From contig NZ_UUOC01000001.1 in assembly GCF_900590755.1 (NCBI RefSeq), positions 558,001 through 622,000 of the forward strand: DNA of 64,000 nt. Direction: 5' to 3'. The notes under the pieces are model-generated. The model did not search any database and was not told the DNA's origin. It was given only the letters and a program-made list of their open reading frames with translations. A program made the translations under genes and the position numbers. Shown piece by piece: positions 1 through 8,984 of this stretch; position 1 is the stretch's first letter; each line of letters opens with the position of its first letter. The DNA is from Pseudomonas viridiflava. Its GTDB lineage: Bacteria > Pseudomonadota > Gammaproteobacteria > Pseudomonadales > Pseudomonadaceae.

Positions 1-65
1 CTGTTGGAGGGGCGCCATCATAGATGAAGACGTGCGGGAGACCGAACAATATAAGTGCAGTCAAG

Positions 66-397
66 CCTGTAGGAGCTGCCGAAGGCTGCGAACCCCGATC
101 TGTCTGCCCCACCGCCTTCGCAGCCCTCGTAACCTCGGTCAGCTCCTACAGGGTCGTGTTGTGGCTGAGTAAACGCATAACCTGTAGGAGCTGACGAGCA
201 CCGCGAGGCTGCGAACCGCGATCTGTCTGCCCCACCGCCTTCGCAGCCCTCGTAACCTCGGTCAGCTCCTACAGGGTCGTGTTGTGGCTGAGTAAACGCA
301 TAACCTGTTGGAGCTGACGAGCACCGCGAGGCTGCCAAAGCGGTCTGCCTGACACACCGCCTTCGCGGCTTCGCGGTGCTCTTGCACTCCTACAGGG
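66..397. repeat. Tandem array of family A REP/REPIN repeats
   Basis: Three direct units start at 66, 181 and 304, each opening with CCTGTAGGAGCTG or CCTGTTGGAGCTG and containing an inverted partner (GCAGCCCTCGTAACCTCGGT then CAGCTCCTACAGG). The second and third units carry an 8-base insertion (agcaccgc) absent from the first. Positions 398-520 that follow are AT-rich and plausibly hold the promoter of the desaturase gene. The open reading frame across the repeats on the minus strand encodes only repeat sequence and is not a gene. Confidence 0.85.
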
Positions 398-520
398 TTG
401 GGGACATTTTTTAATTCCATAAAGATATATCAGATCAACTAAATGTGATTATTCATATATAACCAGCATTGCTAAGGTGGCCCTGACATCACAGTTCTTT
501 TGCCATAGCGGGTCACTTCC

Positions 521-1459
521 ATGCCCAATTATCTGGACGCCGCGCATAAACAGCGCATCAGCCAGTTGCGTTCAACCTGGACTGCCCGTACCGACTGGCC
601 TACCTGGTTGCTGTTGATCGGGACCTACACCGCCTGGTTCAGCCTGATTCATTTTTCAGCGCTGCTGGGGCGGGGCCTGACGCTGGTTTTGCTGGTACCG
701 GTGATCACTTTCTGGATGTCGGTGCAGCATGAGCTATTGCATGGGCATCCGACTCGTTGGCTCTGGCTGAACAAAGTGCTGGGCTATGCGCCGCTAGCCA
801 TCTGGTACCCCTACACCCTGTATCGGGACAGCCACCTGCTGCACCATCGGGATGAAGAGCTGACCCGCCCGCAATCCGACCCGGAAAGCCGTTACTTCAG
901 CGAACACAGCTGGCAGCTCCACGGGACAATCCCCCGCAGCCTGCACTGGTTGAACAAGACATTGTGCGGTCGCCTGCTGGTCGGGCCGCTCATTGCCTTG
1001 ATCGGTTTAGTGACTGAAGAACTGCACCGCCTGCGCCGTGGTGAAGCCCAGGCCTGGCTGATGTGGCTGAGCCACAGTGTTTGCGTGGCCGGAGTGCTGT
1101 GGTGGGTTCAGGCCCAAGGCGGCATTGGCGTTTTCGATTACTTGCTGGCCAGTATTCTAGCGCTCGCGCTGTCCATGGTTCGTTCCTTCTACGAGCACCG
1201 CCCGGCGCTGTCACCAGAGCATCGTTCGGTCATCAACGAAGCTGGCTGGCCATGGCGCTGGCTGTTTCTGAACCTCAACCTGCACCTGATCCACCACGAC
1301 CTTCCCGGCCTGCCCTGGTATTACCTGCCCAGAGTCTACGAAGAACGCCGCGATGACTGGCTGCAGCGCAGCGGCCAATTTCTGGTGGCGGGTTACGGCG
1401 AACTGTTCCGCCGCCATGGCCTGCGCCCGATCGACAGCCCGCAGCATCCGTGGGTTTGA
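521..1459 (+). CDS. Membrane fatty acid desaturase / beta-carotene hydroxylase-like di-iron protein
   Basis: A 312-residue integral membrane protein of the fatty acid desaturase superfamily, which uses a histidine-ligated di-iron centre to desaturate or hydroxylate lipid-linked substrates at the inner membrane. The three histidine boxes are visible: HELLH at residues 70-74 followed by H76, HLLHH at 105-109, and HLIHH at 255-259. Hydrophobic stretches around residues 29-68, 86-100, 150-165 and 185-205 fit a four-helix membrane core. The substrate cannot be told from the sequence. The gene stands alone, flanked by REP repeats, with an AT-rich upstream region (about 400-470) likely to hold its promoter. 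The start ATG at 521 has only a weak AGCGGG ribosome site. Confidence 0.85.
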   Translation: MPNYLDAAHKQRISQLRSTWTARTDWPTWLLLIGTYTAWFSLIHFSALLGRGLTLVLLVPVITFWMSVQHELLHGHPTRWLWLNKVLGYAPLAIWYPYTLYRDSHLLHHRDEELTRPQSDPESRYFSEHSWQLHGTIPRSLHWLNKTLCGRLLVGPLIALIGLVTEELHRLRRGEAQAWLMWLSHSVCVAGVLWWVQAQGGIGVFDYLLASILALALSMVRSFYEHRPALSPEHRSVINEAGWPWRWLFLNLNLHLIHHDLPGLPWYYLPRVYEERRDDWLQRSGQFLVAGYGELFRRHGLRPIDSPQHPWV

Positions 1460-1825
1460 GTGGTTGCACTACCGTTCATACTTGTCTGCCGAACCGCGTC
1501 GGCCATATCGCGGGCAAGCCTCGCTCCCACAGACGACCGTGTTCTCATGTGGGACCGGCTTCAGCCGGGAAGAGGCCAGCACACCCGCCCGAAATTAAGC
1601 GCTTGAAATGCCGCCTTCCCGGCTAAAACGGAACGCCGCCCGGCCGGTCCCACAATAGGGGCATTGCAGGCCAACATAGAATTTCCCACAGGTTCTGTAG
1701 GAGCTGCCGAAGGCTGCGAACGGCGGCCTGTCTGACACACCGCCTTCGCAGCCCTCGTAACCTCGGTCAGCTACTACAAAACCGAGGTGTGCCAGAAACG
1801 CGTTAAGGCCACCAAAGTTCCGAGC
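1460..1825. repeat. Intergenic REP repeats (families B and A, partial C)
   Basis: This gene-free stretch holds a half family C element (GCGGGCAAGCCTCGCTCCCA near 1510-1531), a family B inverted pair (GTGGGACCGGCTTCAGCCGG at 1549 to CCGGTCCCAC at 1653) and a family A inverted pair (CTGTAGGAGCTGCCGAAGGC at 1695 to about 1778). It lies between convergent genes, so it probably serves as a bidirectional end region. No gene is seen. Confidence 0.8.
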
Positions 1826-3448
1826 CTAAAACCCCGCAGCCAGCCCATCCCGCCGACTATCACTGGCGGCCACGTAACCATGGTCCGGGTCATCGGAGAG
1901 GCGCCAGATGAACTGTCCTGAACCAAAGTCCATGTACGGGTCTTCCACGGATTTCAAGCGATGGCCCAGATCACGCAAGCCGTCCACAGTGGCGGCGGCC
2001 AAGGTGTCTTCCAGGTCCACGGAAAAGTCGCGATTGACCTTCCAGCGCGGTGCATCGCAGGCGGCCTGGGGTTGCTGGTTGTAGTCGAGCATGCGCACCA
2101 GGGTCTGCACATGGCCCTGGGGCTGCATGTCGCCGCCCATCACGCCGAAGCTCATTTGCGGCTTGCCATCCTTGGTCAGGAACGCCGGGATGATGGTATG
2201 AAACGGCCGCTTGCCGGGCGCAACCACATTGGCCGAGGCCGGATCACTGGAGAAACCAGCCCCACGATTTTGCAGGCTGATACCGTATTGCGGCACCACG
2301 ATGCCTGAGCCGAAGCCCATGTAGTTGGACTGAATAAAAGAAATCATCATGCCGTTCTCGTCGGCAGCGCTCAGATAAACCGTGCCGCCGCTGCGGGGCA
2401 TGCCAAAGCCCGGATCACTGGCCTTGTTAGGGTTGATGAGTCTGGCGCGGCTGTCGAGATAGGCGCCATCGAGCATTTGCTCAGGTGTGACGTCCATGCT
2501 CGAAGGGTCGGCGACGTACTGGTAGATATCGGCAAACGCGAGCTTCATGGCTTCGATCTGCAAATGCTGAGACTGTGCCGAATCCAGCGGCAACGCCCCC
2601 AGATCAAAGCGTTCCAGAATGCCCAGTGCGATCAATGCCGCGATGCCCTGCCCGTTTGGCGGAATCTCGTGCACGTCATAGCCCCGGTAAGACTGGGCGA
2701 TGGGCGCAACCCATTCGGGCTGATAGTTGCGCAAGTCATCCAGCGTGAGCGACCCGCCGGTCTGGCGTGCAAAGCCGACGATGGCTTCGGCAATCTGCCC
2801 TTCGTAAAACGCACGGCCGCCCTGCTGACCCAGCAGGCGCAAGGTACGGGCGGCGTCCTTGAACACGAACTTCTCGCCGGTGCGCGGCGCGCGTCCGCCG
2901 GGCATGAACACATCGGCAAAACCAGGCTGGGTATTGAGCAACGGCACGGCACCCGACCATTTGTGCGCAACAGTCGGCGCCAGCGTCACACCGCGTTCAG
3001 CCACCTGCGCCGCCGGTTCAAGAAGATCGGCGAACGGCAGTTTGCCGAAACGCTCATGCAGCGCAGCCCAGCCAGCGACGGCACCGGGTACTGTCACTGA
3101 GTCCCAGCCACGCACCGGGCGCTTGGCGTGCCCGGCGCCATCCTCGCCATAGCGCTTGCGAAAATGCTCGAGATCCCAGGCCTGAGGCGCCGGGCCGGAA
3201 GCGTTCAGACCATGCAGTTGCTGGCCGTCCCAGAGGATGGCGAACGCGTCACTGCCCAGCCCATTGGACACCGGCTCGACCACGGTCAACATCGCTGCAG
3301 CGGCAATAGCCGCATCCACCGCGTTGCCACCGGCCAGCAGAATGTTCAGCCCCGCCTGGGCAGCCAGAGGATGCGAGGTCGACACCACGTTGCGGGCGAA
3401 CAACGGAATACGAGTAGTCGGATAAGGGTTTTGCCAATCGAAAGCCAT
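1826..3448 (-). CDS. Gamma-glutamyltransferase-like Ntn-hydrolase (amide hydrolase/acylase)
   Basis: A 540-residue member of the gamma-glutamyltransferase family, whose precursor cleaves itself before a threonine that then becomes the catalytic nucleophile for amide-bond hydrolysis or acyl transfer. The expected GGTVYLS segment places that threonine at residue 356; the N-terminal part has the usual GGNAVDAAIAAAAML motif and the C-terminal part a GVMGGDMQPQGH motif typical of bacterial GGT-like acylases. No signal peptide is evident, so it is probably cytoplasmic, unlike classical periplasmic GGT. I prefer the ATG at 3448 because AAGGAG sits five bases upstream; a GTG two codons earlier overlaps that ribosome site. 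It is the last gene of the operon that starts with the GntR regulator, 14 bases after a permease gene. Substrate unknown. Confidence 0.85.
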   Translation of the reverse strand: MAFDWQNPYPTTRIPLFARNVVSTSHPLAAQAGLNILLAGGNAVDAAIAAAAMLTVVEPVSNGLGSDAFAILWDGQQLHGLNASGPAPQAWDLEHFRKRYGEDGAGHAKRPVRGWDSVTVPGAVAGWAALHERFGKLPFADLLEPAAQVAERGVTLAPTVAHKWSGAVPLLNTQPGFADVFMPGGRAPRTGEKFVFKDAARTLRLLGQQGGRAFYEGQIAEAIVGFARQTGGSLTLDDLRNYQPEWVAPIAQSYRGYDVHEIPPNGQGIAALIALGILERFDLGALPLDSAQSQHLQIEAMKLAFADIYQYVADPSSMDVTPEQMLDGAYLDSRARLINPNKASDPGFGMPRSGGTVYLSAADENGMMISFIQSNYMGFGSGIVVPQYGISLQNRGAGFSSDPASANVVAPGKRPFHTIIPAFLTKDGKPQMSFGVMGGDMQPQGHVQTLVRMLDYNQQPQAACDAPRWKVNRDFSVDLEDTLAAATVDGLRDLGHRLKSVEDPYMDFGSGQFIWRLSDDPDHGYVAASDSRRDGLAAGF

Positions 3449-3462
3449 GAGCACTCCTTGAT

Positions 3463-4242
3463 TCAGTCTTTAGGTTGCCGCCGGGCGGCGCCTGGTTCCC
3501 AGAAAATGACCCGGTGCTGGATTGCGCGAACGCTCTGCGCACCGCACAGCCCGATCAACGCCAGCAGGATCAGGCCGCTGAACATCGTGGCCATGTTCAT
3601 GCTCACCGAGCTTGAAGCGATCAGATAACCCAGCCCGCTCTGCGACGACAGAAACTCCCCCACCACCGCGCCGATCAGCGCCAGGGAGATGCCGATTTGC
3701 AGCCCGGCAAACACTTCACCGGCCGCTGCGGGGAATTTCACGTGCAACAACAAATACATTCGTGACGCCGAAAACGCCCGGCAGGCATCCAGCAATTCAG
3801 GGTCGGCGCGGCGGATGCCGTTCACGGTGTTGACGAACAACGGGAAGAAACACACCAGGGTCACGAGCACGATTTTCGAGGTCATGCCGAAGCCGAACCA
3901 GACCAGAATGATCGGCCCCAGAGCGACCTTCGGCGTGGCCTGCAAGCCAATCAGCAGCGGATAGACGAAGCGTTCGAAGGTGCGGGACTCGGCCAGCAAC
4001 GCGCCAAGGATGATTGCCAATAGCGAGCCGATCACGTAACCGCTCAAGGTTTCGATCACTGTGGCGGCGATGTGCGGCCACAACGTCCCGTCCGCAAAAC
4101 CATTGGCCAGTGCCTGATAAACCGCCAGCGGCGGCGGCAGCAAATAGTCGGAAATCCCCAGCCAGCGCACCGACTGGTCCCAGATCAGAATCAATACCGC
4201 CAGACTGGTCAGCGGGTACAACAAAGGCAGCAATCTACGCAT
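3463..4242 (-). CDS. ABC transporter permease, NitT/TauT/SsuC type
   Basis: A 259-residue inner-membrane permease of the nitrate/sulfonate/taurine class, with about six hydrophobic helices and the cytoplasmic EAA-type loop (EVFAGLQIGISLALIGAVVG region, residues about 175-195). It would form a homodimeric channel with the ATPase encoded just upstream at 4235-4993, with which it overlaps by 8 bases. The cognate periplasmic binding protein is most likely the one at 6294-7367. This class imports taurine, alkanesulfonates, nitrate, pyrimidines or aromatic carboxylates; which one applies here is not determined by sequence. Confidence 0.88.
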   Translation of the reverse strand: MRRLLPLLYPLTSLAVLILIWDQSVRWLGISDYLLPPPLAVYQALANGFADGTLWPHIAATVIETLSGYVIGSLLAIILGALLAESRTFERFVYPLLIGLQATPKVALGPIILVWFGFGMTSKIVLVTLVCFFPLFVNTVNGIRRADPELLDACRAFSASRMYLLLHVKFPAAAGEVFAGLQIGISLALIGAVVGEFLSSQSGLGYLIASSSVSMNMATMFSGLILLALIGLCGAQSVRAIQHRVIFWEPGAARRQPKD

Positions 4243-4993
4243 GGCTGAAGTGCCTCCGCAGGTGGTGACACAACGCGGTGAACTGCGGGTCGTTGAGGGT
4301 ATCCAGGGTGCGGGGACGCGGCAGCTGGATGGCCAGTTCGTCGATGATGGTGCCCGGCGATGGCGACATCACCAGCACCCGGTCGGCGAGGAATACTGCT
4401 TCCTGAATGCTGTGGGTGATGAACAACACCGACTTGCGGTGCACGCTCCAGATCCGCTGCAGCTCCAGGGTCAAGGCTTCGCGGGACATGGCGTCCAGGG
4501 CGGCGAACGGCTCATCCATCAGCAGCATCTGCGGGTCATGCAGCAACATGCGAGCGATACCGACCCGCTGCTGCATGCCGCCGGACAGCTCGAACGGGTA
4601 GTCATTGGCGAACGCCTGCAGTCCCACCAGCTCCAGCAATTGCAGGGCTCGCGGCCGGGCTTCAGCCATAGGTAAACCCAGGGTTTTCGCCGGTAACAGC
4701 ACGTTATCCAGCACCGATTTCCAGGGCAGCATATTGGGTTTCTGAAACACCACCCCGCTCTGTCGGCTTGGCCCTTGCACTGATTTGCCAGCCAGCTCAA
4801 TGCGACCACTGGACACTGGCAACAAACCCGCCGCCAGTTTCAACAGCGTGGATTTGCCACAGCCCGACGGCCCCAGCAGCGCGACGAACTCGCCCTCGGC
4901 AATATTCAGATCGATGTCGCGCAGCGCCTGAATCTGCCCACGCCGGGTTTCATAGGTCAGGCCGACCTGCTGAACACTCAGCGCCGAACTCAT
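4235..4993 (-). CDS. ABC transporter ATP-binding protein, NitT/TauT/SsuB type
   Basis: A 252-residue nucleotide-binding subunit. Walker A GPSGCGKST lies at residues 41-49, the LSGGMQQR signature follows at about 142, Walker B is LLMDEP near 162-167, and the switch histidine is in FITHS near 195. It powers the permease encoded downstream at 3463-4242. Its ATG overlaps the stop of the BAAT-family gene by four bases, so the two are probably translationally coupled, tying transport to acyl-group metabolism. Confidence 0.9.
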   Translation of the reverse strand: MSSALSVQQVGLTYETRRGQIQALRDIDLNIAEGEFVALLGPSGCGKSTLLKLAAGLLPVSSGRIELAGKSVQGPSRQSGVVFQKPNMLPWKSVLDNVLLPAKTLGLPMAEARPRALQLLELVGLQAFANDYPFELSGGMQQRVGIARMLLHDPQMLLMDEPFAALDAMSREALTLELQRIWSVHRKSVLFITHSIQEAVFLADRVLVMSPSPGTIIDELAIQLPRPRTLDTLNDPQFTALCHHLRRHFSHA

Positions 4994-6297
4994 TGGGCAG
5001 CACCCTTGGCGGCAACCGCCTGCTCAAGAAAGGCCAGCACCCGTTCCCAACTGTGCTGATTGGCCGCCGCATTGCCCGCAGGGGTCCCGCCGCCGCTGAT
5101 CAACACCTTGGCCACCGGGTGCAGCCGGGCAATGACCGTCGTCGGCACAAAGGGAAAGCCAATGGCATGCCCGGCGCCTTGATTGAGCACATGCTCCACC
5201 GGCCATTTGTGCCCACGCGCCGTCAGATCAGCCTCGATCTCGGCGCAATAGTCGCTGGAGGGCCAGAAGCCGTCGTCATCGCCGGAAATCAACAGCAGCG
5301 GACCGCGAATGTTTTCCACCGGGATCCGCGCCCGAGCGACTGCGGCTGCGTCCTGCTGCACCGCGACAAACGCTGGGGCCTGACGGATAGGCGCACCGGG
5401 CGCTTGGGCAACATCGAAGGGTCGCCAGTCAACATGCGAGTTGTTTTGCCAGACATTGGCCAGCGGCTGCCCTTGCCAGGTCCAGGCGTCGGCATCCCGA
5501 GGTTGCTCCGGGCGACCGGCGCGCAACGTGCCGTGAACCACTGAACTCGGTACATAACCAATCACCGCGCTGACCAGCTCCGGGAAGCGCGAGCCCAGCA
5601 GTAGCGCCAGCTCGCCCCCGCGAGACAACCCGGCTACGGCGATGAAGCCGTCTTTGGGCTCAAGCTCCGCAGCAGCCCATTGCAACACTCTCTCAAAGTA
5701 CTCAAGAGGTGTAGCGCTGATATGTTCCGCCAGACCGGGCGCCTTGAAATAGGCCAATGCCAGCGCCGCATAACCATGAGCGGCATACAACGCAGCGCGC
5801 TGCTCCGGCGTGCCTCCACCGGAACCATTGAGCACGACAACCAATGGCGCAGGTTCATCACCCGCCGGCTGAAACAGCGTCGCGCTGATCCCCGCTTGCC
5901 GCACCTCGACGCGCTGCACGCCGGGCGCCAGATAGTGCTGAACAAACTGACCACTGACCGTCTGGCCCTGAGCATCGGTCAATTGCAGCTCAATCCGCTG
6001 CGCAGTCAGGCTTTCCTGATTCAACACCTCGACCGGCGGCGTAACCTGACGCATCGACCACACCAGCGCCATGGCGTCGGCACTCAGCCAGTCGCCGGTG
6101 TGCGGGGCGTCACGGCTCAGGTCAAGCTCACCCTGTTCGCCAATCAGGAACTGCGCACGGCTTTCCCAGCGGCTGCCATCCGCAGCCTGCAAGCAGGCGC
6201 GCAACTCAGCCAAACCGGGTGCCAATCCATCGAAGCGGATATGTCGAGGCTGATCGATGAGCCCTTCGGGCAGGTCTATCCGGCAGTTCAGACTCAT
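4990..6297 (-). CDS. BAAT-family acyl-CoA thioesterase / N-acyltransferase
   Basis: A 435-residue protein with the two-domain layout of the bile acid-CoA:amino acid N-acyltransferase / acyl-CoA thioesterase family: an N-terminal beta-sandwich (residues about 10-130) and a C-terminal alpha/beta-hydrolase domain. The nucleophile elbow GLSRGGE (about residue 223) carries serine, where animal BAAT has cysteine; serine favours a hydrolase (acyl-CoA thioesterase) over an amino acid conjugating enzyme. The strand and oxyanion region VVVLNGSGGG is near residues 150-160; a late GAGHAIGFPF segment supplies a probable catalytic histidine. No signal peptide. It sits between a binding-protein gene and an ATPase gene, overlapping each by four bases. 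Bacterial members are rarely characterised, and presence inside a transport operon is unusual. Confidence 0.8.
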   Translation of the reverse strand: MSLNCRIDLPEGLIDQPRHIRFDGLAPGLAELRACLQAADGSRWESRAQFLIGEQGELDLSRDAPHTGDWLSADAMALVWSMRQVTPPVEVLNQESLTAQRIELQLTDAQGQTVSGQFVQHYLAPGVQRVEVRQAGISATLFQPAGDEPAPLVVVLNGSGGGTPEQRAALYAAHGYAALALAYFKAPGLAEHISATPLEYFERVLQWAAAELEPKDGFIAVAGLSRGGELALLLGSRFPELVSAVIGYVPSSVVHGTLRAGRPEQPRDADAWTWQGQPLANVWQNNSHVDWRPFDVAQAPGAPIRQAPAFVAVQQDAAAVARARIPVENIRGPLLLISGDDDGFWPSSDYCAEIEADLTARGHKWPVEHVLNQGAGHAIGFPFVPTTVIARLHPVAKVLISGGGTPAGNAAANQHSWERVLAFLEQAVAAKGAAQ

Positions 6298-7367
6298 TTC
6301 GCCTCCTGAGCACGCTTGATCAAACCGGCGTGATCAAAGTCGCTGAAAGCAGGAACAAATTCATTGGAGAAGATCTTGTCCACCGGCACATCGGCGGTCG
6401 GGAATTCGCCGGTTTTAGCCATGGCCGTAATCGCGTCCTTGATGATGGGCAGGCTGTATTCGCCCGGCACCCGATTGCTGCCATCGGCGTGGTGCAAGGT
6501 GTTGCGTAGACGGCGGACCAGCAACTCCCGTGCATCGGCCAACCCCTTGCCATCGGCATCCGCCGGTTTGCTTTCCGGATGCTGACGCCAGAAGGCATGC
6601 ACGCAATAGGTCGGGTTGGCTTCGCAGACCAGTTGCCCCTGGGTGTAGGCGCGGCCGAAACGGCGGATCAGGTCCGGGTTTTCCTTGAAGGTATCGACGT
6701 GGGCGATAAAGCCGTTGCCGGGGTTTTCCTGAAATACCGGCGGGTAAGCAATACGGCGGATCGGCGTACCGGACAGCTCCAGCATGTCATTCCAGCTGCT
6801 GTTGAAGTTCAGGGCATCGACCCGGCCGGTTTTCAGCGCTTGAAAGCCCGCGCCCAATGCACCGACGGCAACGAACTCGACGTTTTTGCCCGGCTCCAGC
6901 CCGGCGACACGCAGCGCGGCACGACTATTGGGCAAGGTGCCCCAGGTCAAGGCACCCACGCCGATCTGCTTGCCTTTGAGATCGGCCAGGGTCTTGATCG
7001 GCGAGTCGGCCAGCACCGCATACTCCAGGGTCTGGCTTGGCACGCCATTGTAGAAATAGCGCACCGGCAACGGGTCCTTGCCGTTGAAGTAACTGGAAAT
7101 GATCGGCTCGGCCACCGGGAAGCCGAAGGTCACGCGCTTGCTGGCGATCTGCGGCAACAAGGCCCCGGCGCCCTGAAACACCACCACGTTGACTTTCAGC
7201 CCTTGTTCCTTGAACAGGCCCAGTTCTTCGGCCGCCGCATAGGCAGCGCCATCATGCACCGCTGGCGGAATCGCCAGGGCGACAGTTACATCATCCAGCG
7301 CCCGGGCCTGGGTAGCGCCCAACATCAATGGCACGGTCAACGGCAGCAACAACTTGGCAATGGTCAT
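6294..7367 (-). CDS. Periplasmic binding protein, NMT1/THI5-SsuA-like (second transporter)
   Basis: A 357-residue exported solute-binding protein. The signal peptide runs to about residue 23 (hydrophobic core then ATQARA). The mature part has the NMT1/SsuA two-lobed fold, with hallmarks GAGALLPQIASKRVTFGFPVA and IGVGALTWGTLPNSRAAL. It likely feeds the ATPase and permease encoded downstream (4235-4993 and 3463-4242). The long C-terminal part contains two cysteines (LVCEANPTYC near residues 245-254) that could form a disulfide in the periplasm. The gene starts nine bases after the acyl-CoA synthetase stop. Confidence 0.87.
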   Translation of the reverse strand: MTIAKLLLPLTVPLMLGATQARALDDVTVALAIPPAVHDGAAYAAAEELGLFKEQGLKVNVVVFQGAGALLPQIASKRVTFGFPVAEPIISSYFNGKDPLPVRYFYNGVPSQTLEYAVLADSPIKTLADLKGKQIGVGALTWGTLPNSRAALRVAGLEPGKNVEFVAVGALGAGFQALKTGRVDALNFNSSWNDMLELSGTPIRRIAYPPVFQENPGNGFIAHVDTFKENPDLIRRFGRAYTQGQLVCEANPTYCVHAFWRQHPESKPADADGKGLADARELLVRRLRNTLHHADGSNRVPGEYSLPIIKDAITAMAKTGEFPTADVPVDKIFSNEFVPAFSDFDHAGLIKRAQEAK

Positions 7368-7376
7368 GGGCAGTCC

Positions 7377-8984
7377 TTAGTGGGTCAATCCAGAAAGCGC
7401 CTGATCAATCAGAGCGCGACGGTCGATCTTGTTGGTCGTGGCAAGGGGTAAGGCATCGAGAAACCAGACCCGGCGCGGGTGCTGATAGGCAGCGGCGTGT
7501 TGCAGCACGAAGGCTTTAAGCAGTTCTTCCGTAGCTTGATGACCCTCGCGCAGGACCACGAATGCCACCGGTTTCTGGCCTTTGATGGCGTCTTCAACCG
7601 GGACCACGCAGGCTTGCTGCACGGCGGGATGCCGCTCCAGAAGCTTTTCGATTTCGCCGGGATAAATGTTTTCCCCGCCGCTGACGAACATGTCGTCGCG
7701 CCGACCGACGAAGGTGTAAAAGCCGTCGCCGTCCCGCTCGAAAACGTCGCCAGTGATGTAGTAACCGTCGGCGGTAAACGGCAACGGCAGGTCCGGGCGA
7801 TTGTGATAGCCACTCATCAGGCCGGGGCTGCGCAGTTCCAGCACACCTTGATCGCTAAGCTCACCGGCTTCATCGCGCAAGCGCAGTTGCACTTTTGGAT
7901 GGGCGAAACCCAGCGACAACGGCGGGCTGACTAACCCAGCCGGATGCGGCCCGAACACCACTGGCCCACCTTCGGTGGTGCCATAGGCGTTGATGACTTT
8001 GGCGCCGGGCAGCAACCGATAAATCTGCTCCAGCAGACTGGCGCTGACTGGTGCCGAACCCATGCGCACCACCCTCACAGAGGACAGATCAGCGTCGATC
8101 AACAAAGCCTTTTCACTGAGCATCATGGCAATCATCGGCGGCACTGCAGTCAGCCAGGTGCAGCGATGGCGCTGGATGGCGTCGATGTAACTGGCGGCCG
8201 TGAACTGTGGCAACAATACGGTGGTGGTGTGAGACGCAAGACTCAGAAACGCCAGCGCCAAAGCGTTCATGTGATAAAACGGCGCAGCAATCAGCGGTGT
8301 TTCGTCAGCCAGGCGTGTGGCCTGCAAGCGGGTCTGCACCACCCATAAATGCGCGGCATGGCTGAGTACCACACCCTTGGGTTTGCCGGTGGAACCAGAG
8401 GTGTAGAGGATCAGCGCCGGTTCGTCCGACTGGGGTTCGAATGCTTGGAATGCTTCGAAAGCGCCGGGCTCTGCGAAATCGGCAAGCCCCTCGGCGCTCA
8501 ACTCCAGGTGTTCAAGCCCCTCTGGTGCCGCTGCAAGCCTGAGCGAGTCGCAAAACAGCAGCCGGGCCCCGCTGTCGGCGATGACGTAATGCACCGTGGC
8601 ATTGGCGAATTTGTAATTGACCGGCACCGCGACCAGCCCGGCACGCATGATGCCCAGCACCACCGCCAGATACTCCATCGAGTTGGCGGCCAATAGCGCA
8701 ATCCGCTCGCCCTGGGCATAGCCGCGAGCCGCCAGTGCACGGGCAATGCCGTCGGCCAGGTCGTCGAGCTGGCCGTAGGTGATCGACCGCTCAGATTCCC
8801 TGTTGGAGCGAGGCTTGCCCGCGAAGAACGATAACGGTGTGGATCTGTCAGACTGCGGTGGCTTATTCGCGGGCAAGCCTCGCTCCAACAGACCGGGTGT
8901 ATCTGTTACTCCAACAAATGCCACCCTTTCACGATCAGCCTGCCGGTCAATCACCCGGCCAAGGTTTTTCGACGCTGTGCTCAC
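7377..8984 (-). CDS. Acyl-CoA synthetase (AMP-forming) carrying an in-frame REPIN
   Basis: A 535-residue AMP-dependent acid-CoA ligase that activates a carboxylate to its CoA thioester through an acyl-adenylate. Core motifs are intact: LYTSGSTGKPKGV (phosphate loop), AYGTTEGGP, YYITGD, GRRDDMFVSGGENIYPGEIE, and the catalytic lysine in TNKIDRRAL near the C-terminus. Unusually, residues 31-62 are translated from a family C REPIN (positions 8800-8891) that interrupts the N-terminal segment between residues that normally join (VAFVGV and ITYGQLDD). The reading frame stays open across it. The start is GTG at 8984, overlapping the VOC gene's TGA by four bases. The chain-length or aromatic specificity cannot be read from sequence. 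Confidence 0.87.
   Translation of the reverse strand: MSTASKNLGRVIDRQADRERVAFVGVTDTPGLLERGLPANKPPQSDRSTPLSFFAGKPRSNRESERSITYGQLDDLADGIARALAARGYAQGERIALLAANSMEYLAVVLGIMRAGLVAVPVNYKFANATVHYVIADSGARLLFCDSLRLAAAPEGLEHLELSAEGLADFAEPGAFEAFQAFEPQSDEPALILYTSGSTGKPKGVVLSHAAHLWVVQTRLQATRLADETPLIAAPFYHMNALALAFLSLASHTTTVLLPQFTAASYIDAIQRHRCTWLTAVPPMIAMMLSEKALLIDADLSSVRVVRMGSAPVSASLLEQIYRLLPGAKVINAYGTTEGGPVVFGPHPAGLVSPPLSLGFAHPKVQLRLRDEAGELSDQGVLELRSPGLMSGYHNRPDLPLPFTADGYYITGDVFERDGDGFYTFVGRRDDMFVSGGENIYPGEIEKLLERHPAVQQACVVPVEDAIKGQKPVAFVVLREGHQATEELLKAFVLQHAAAYQHPRRVWFLDALPLATTNKIDRRALIDQALSGLTH
8800..8891. repeat. Family C REPIN inside a coding sequence
   Basis: The 92-base element begins CTGTTGGAGCGAGGCTTGCC and ends with its inverted partner CAAGCCTCGCTCCAACAG. 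It matches the intergenic family C repeats at 26411-26806 and 34018-34109. Here it lies wholly inside the acyl-CoA synthetase gene and is read as about 31 residues. Confidence 0.9.

Noticed and set aside
18..338. Minus-strand open frame of 106 codons at the window start
   Set aside because: It is built entirely from tandem REP sequence, encoding the same peptide twice, with no ribosome site or homology.
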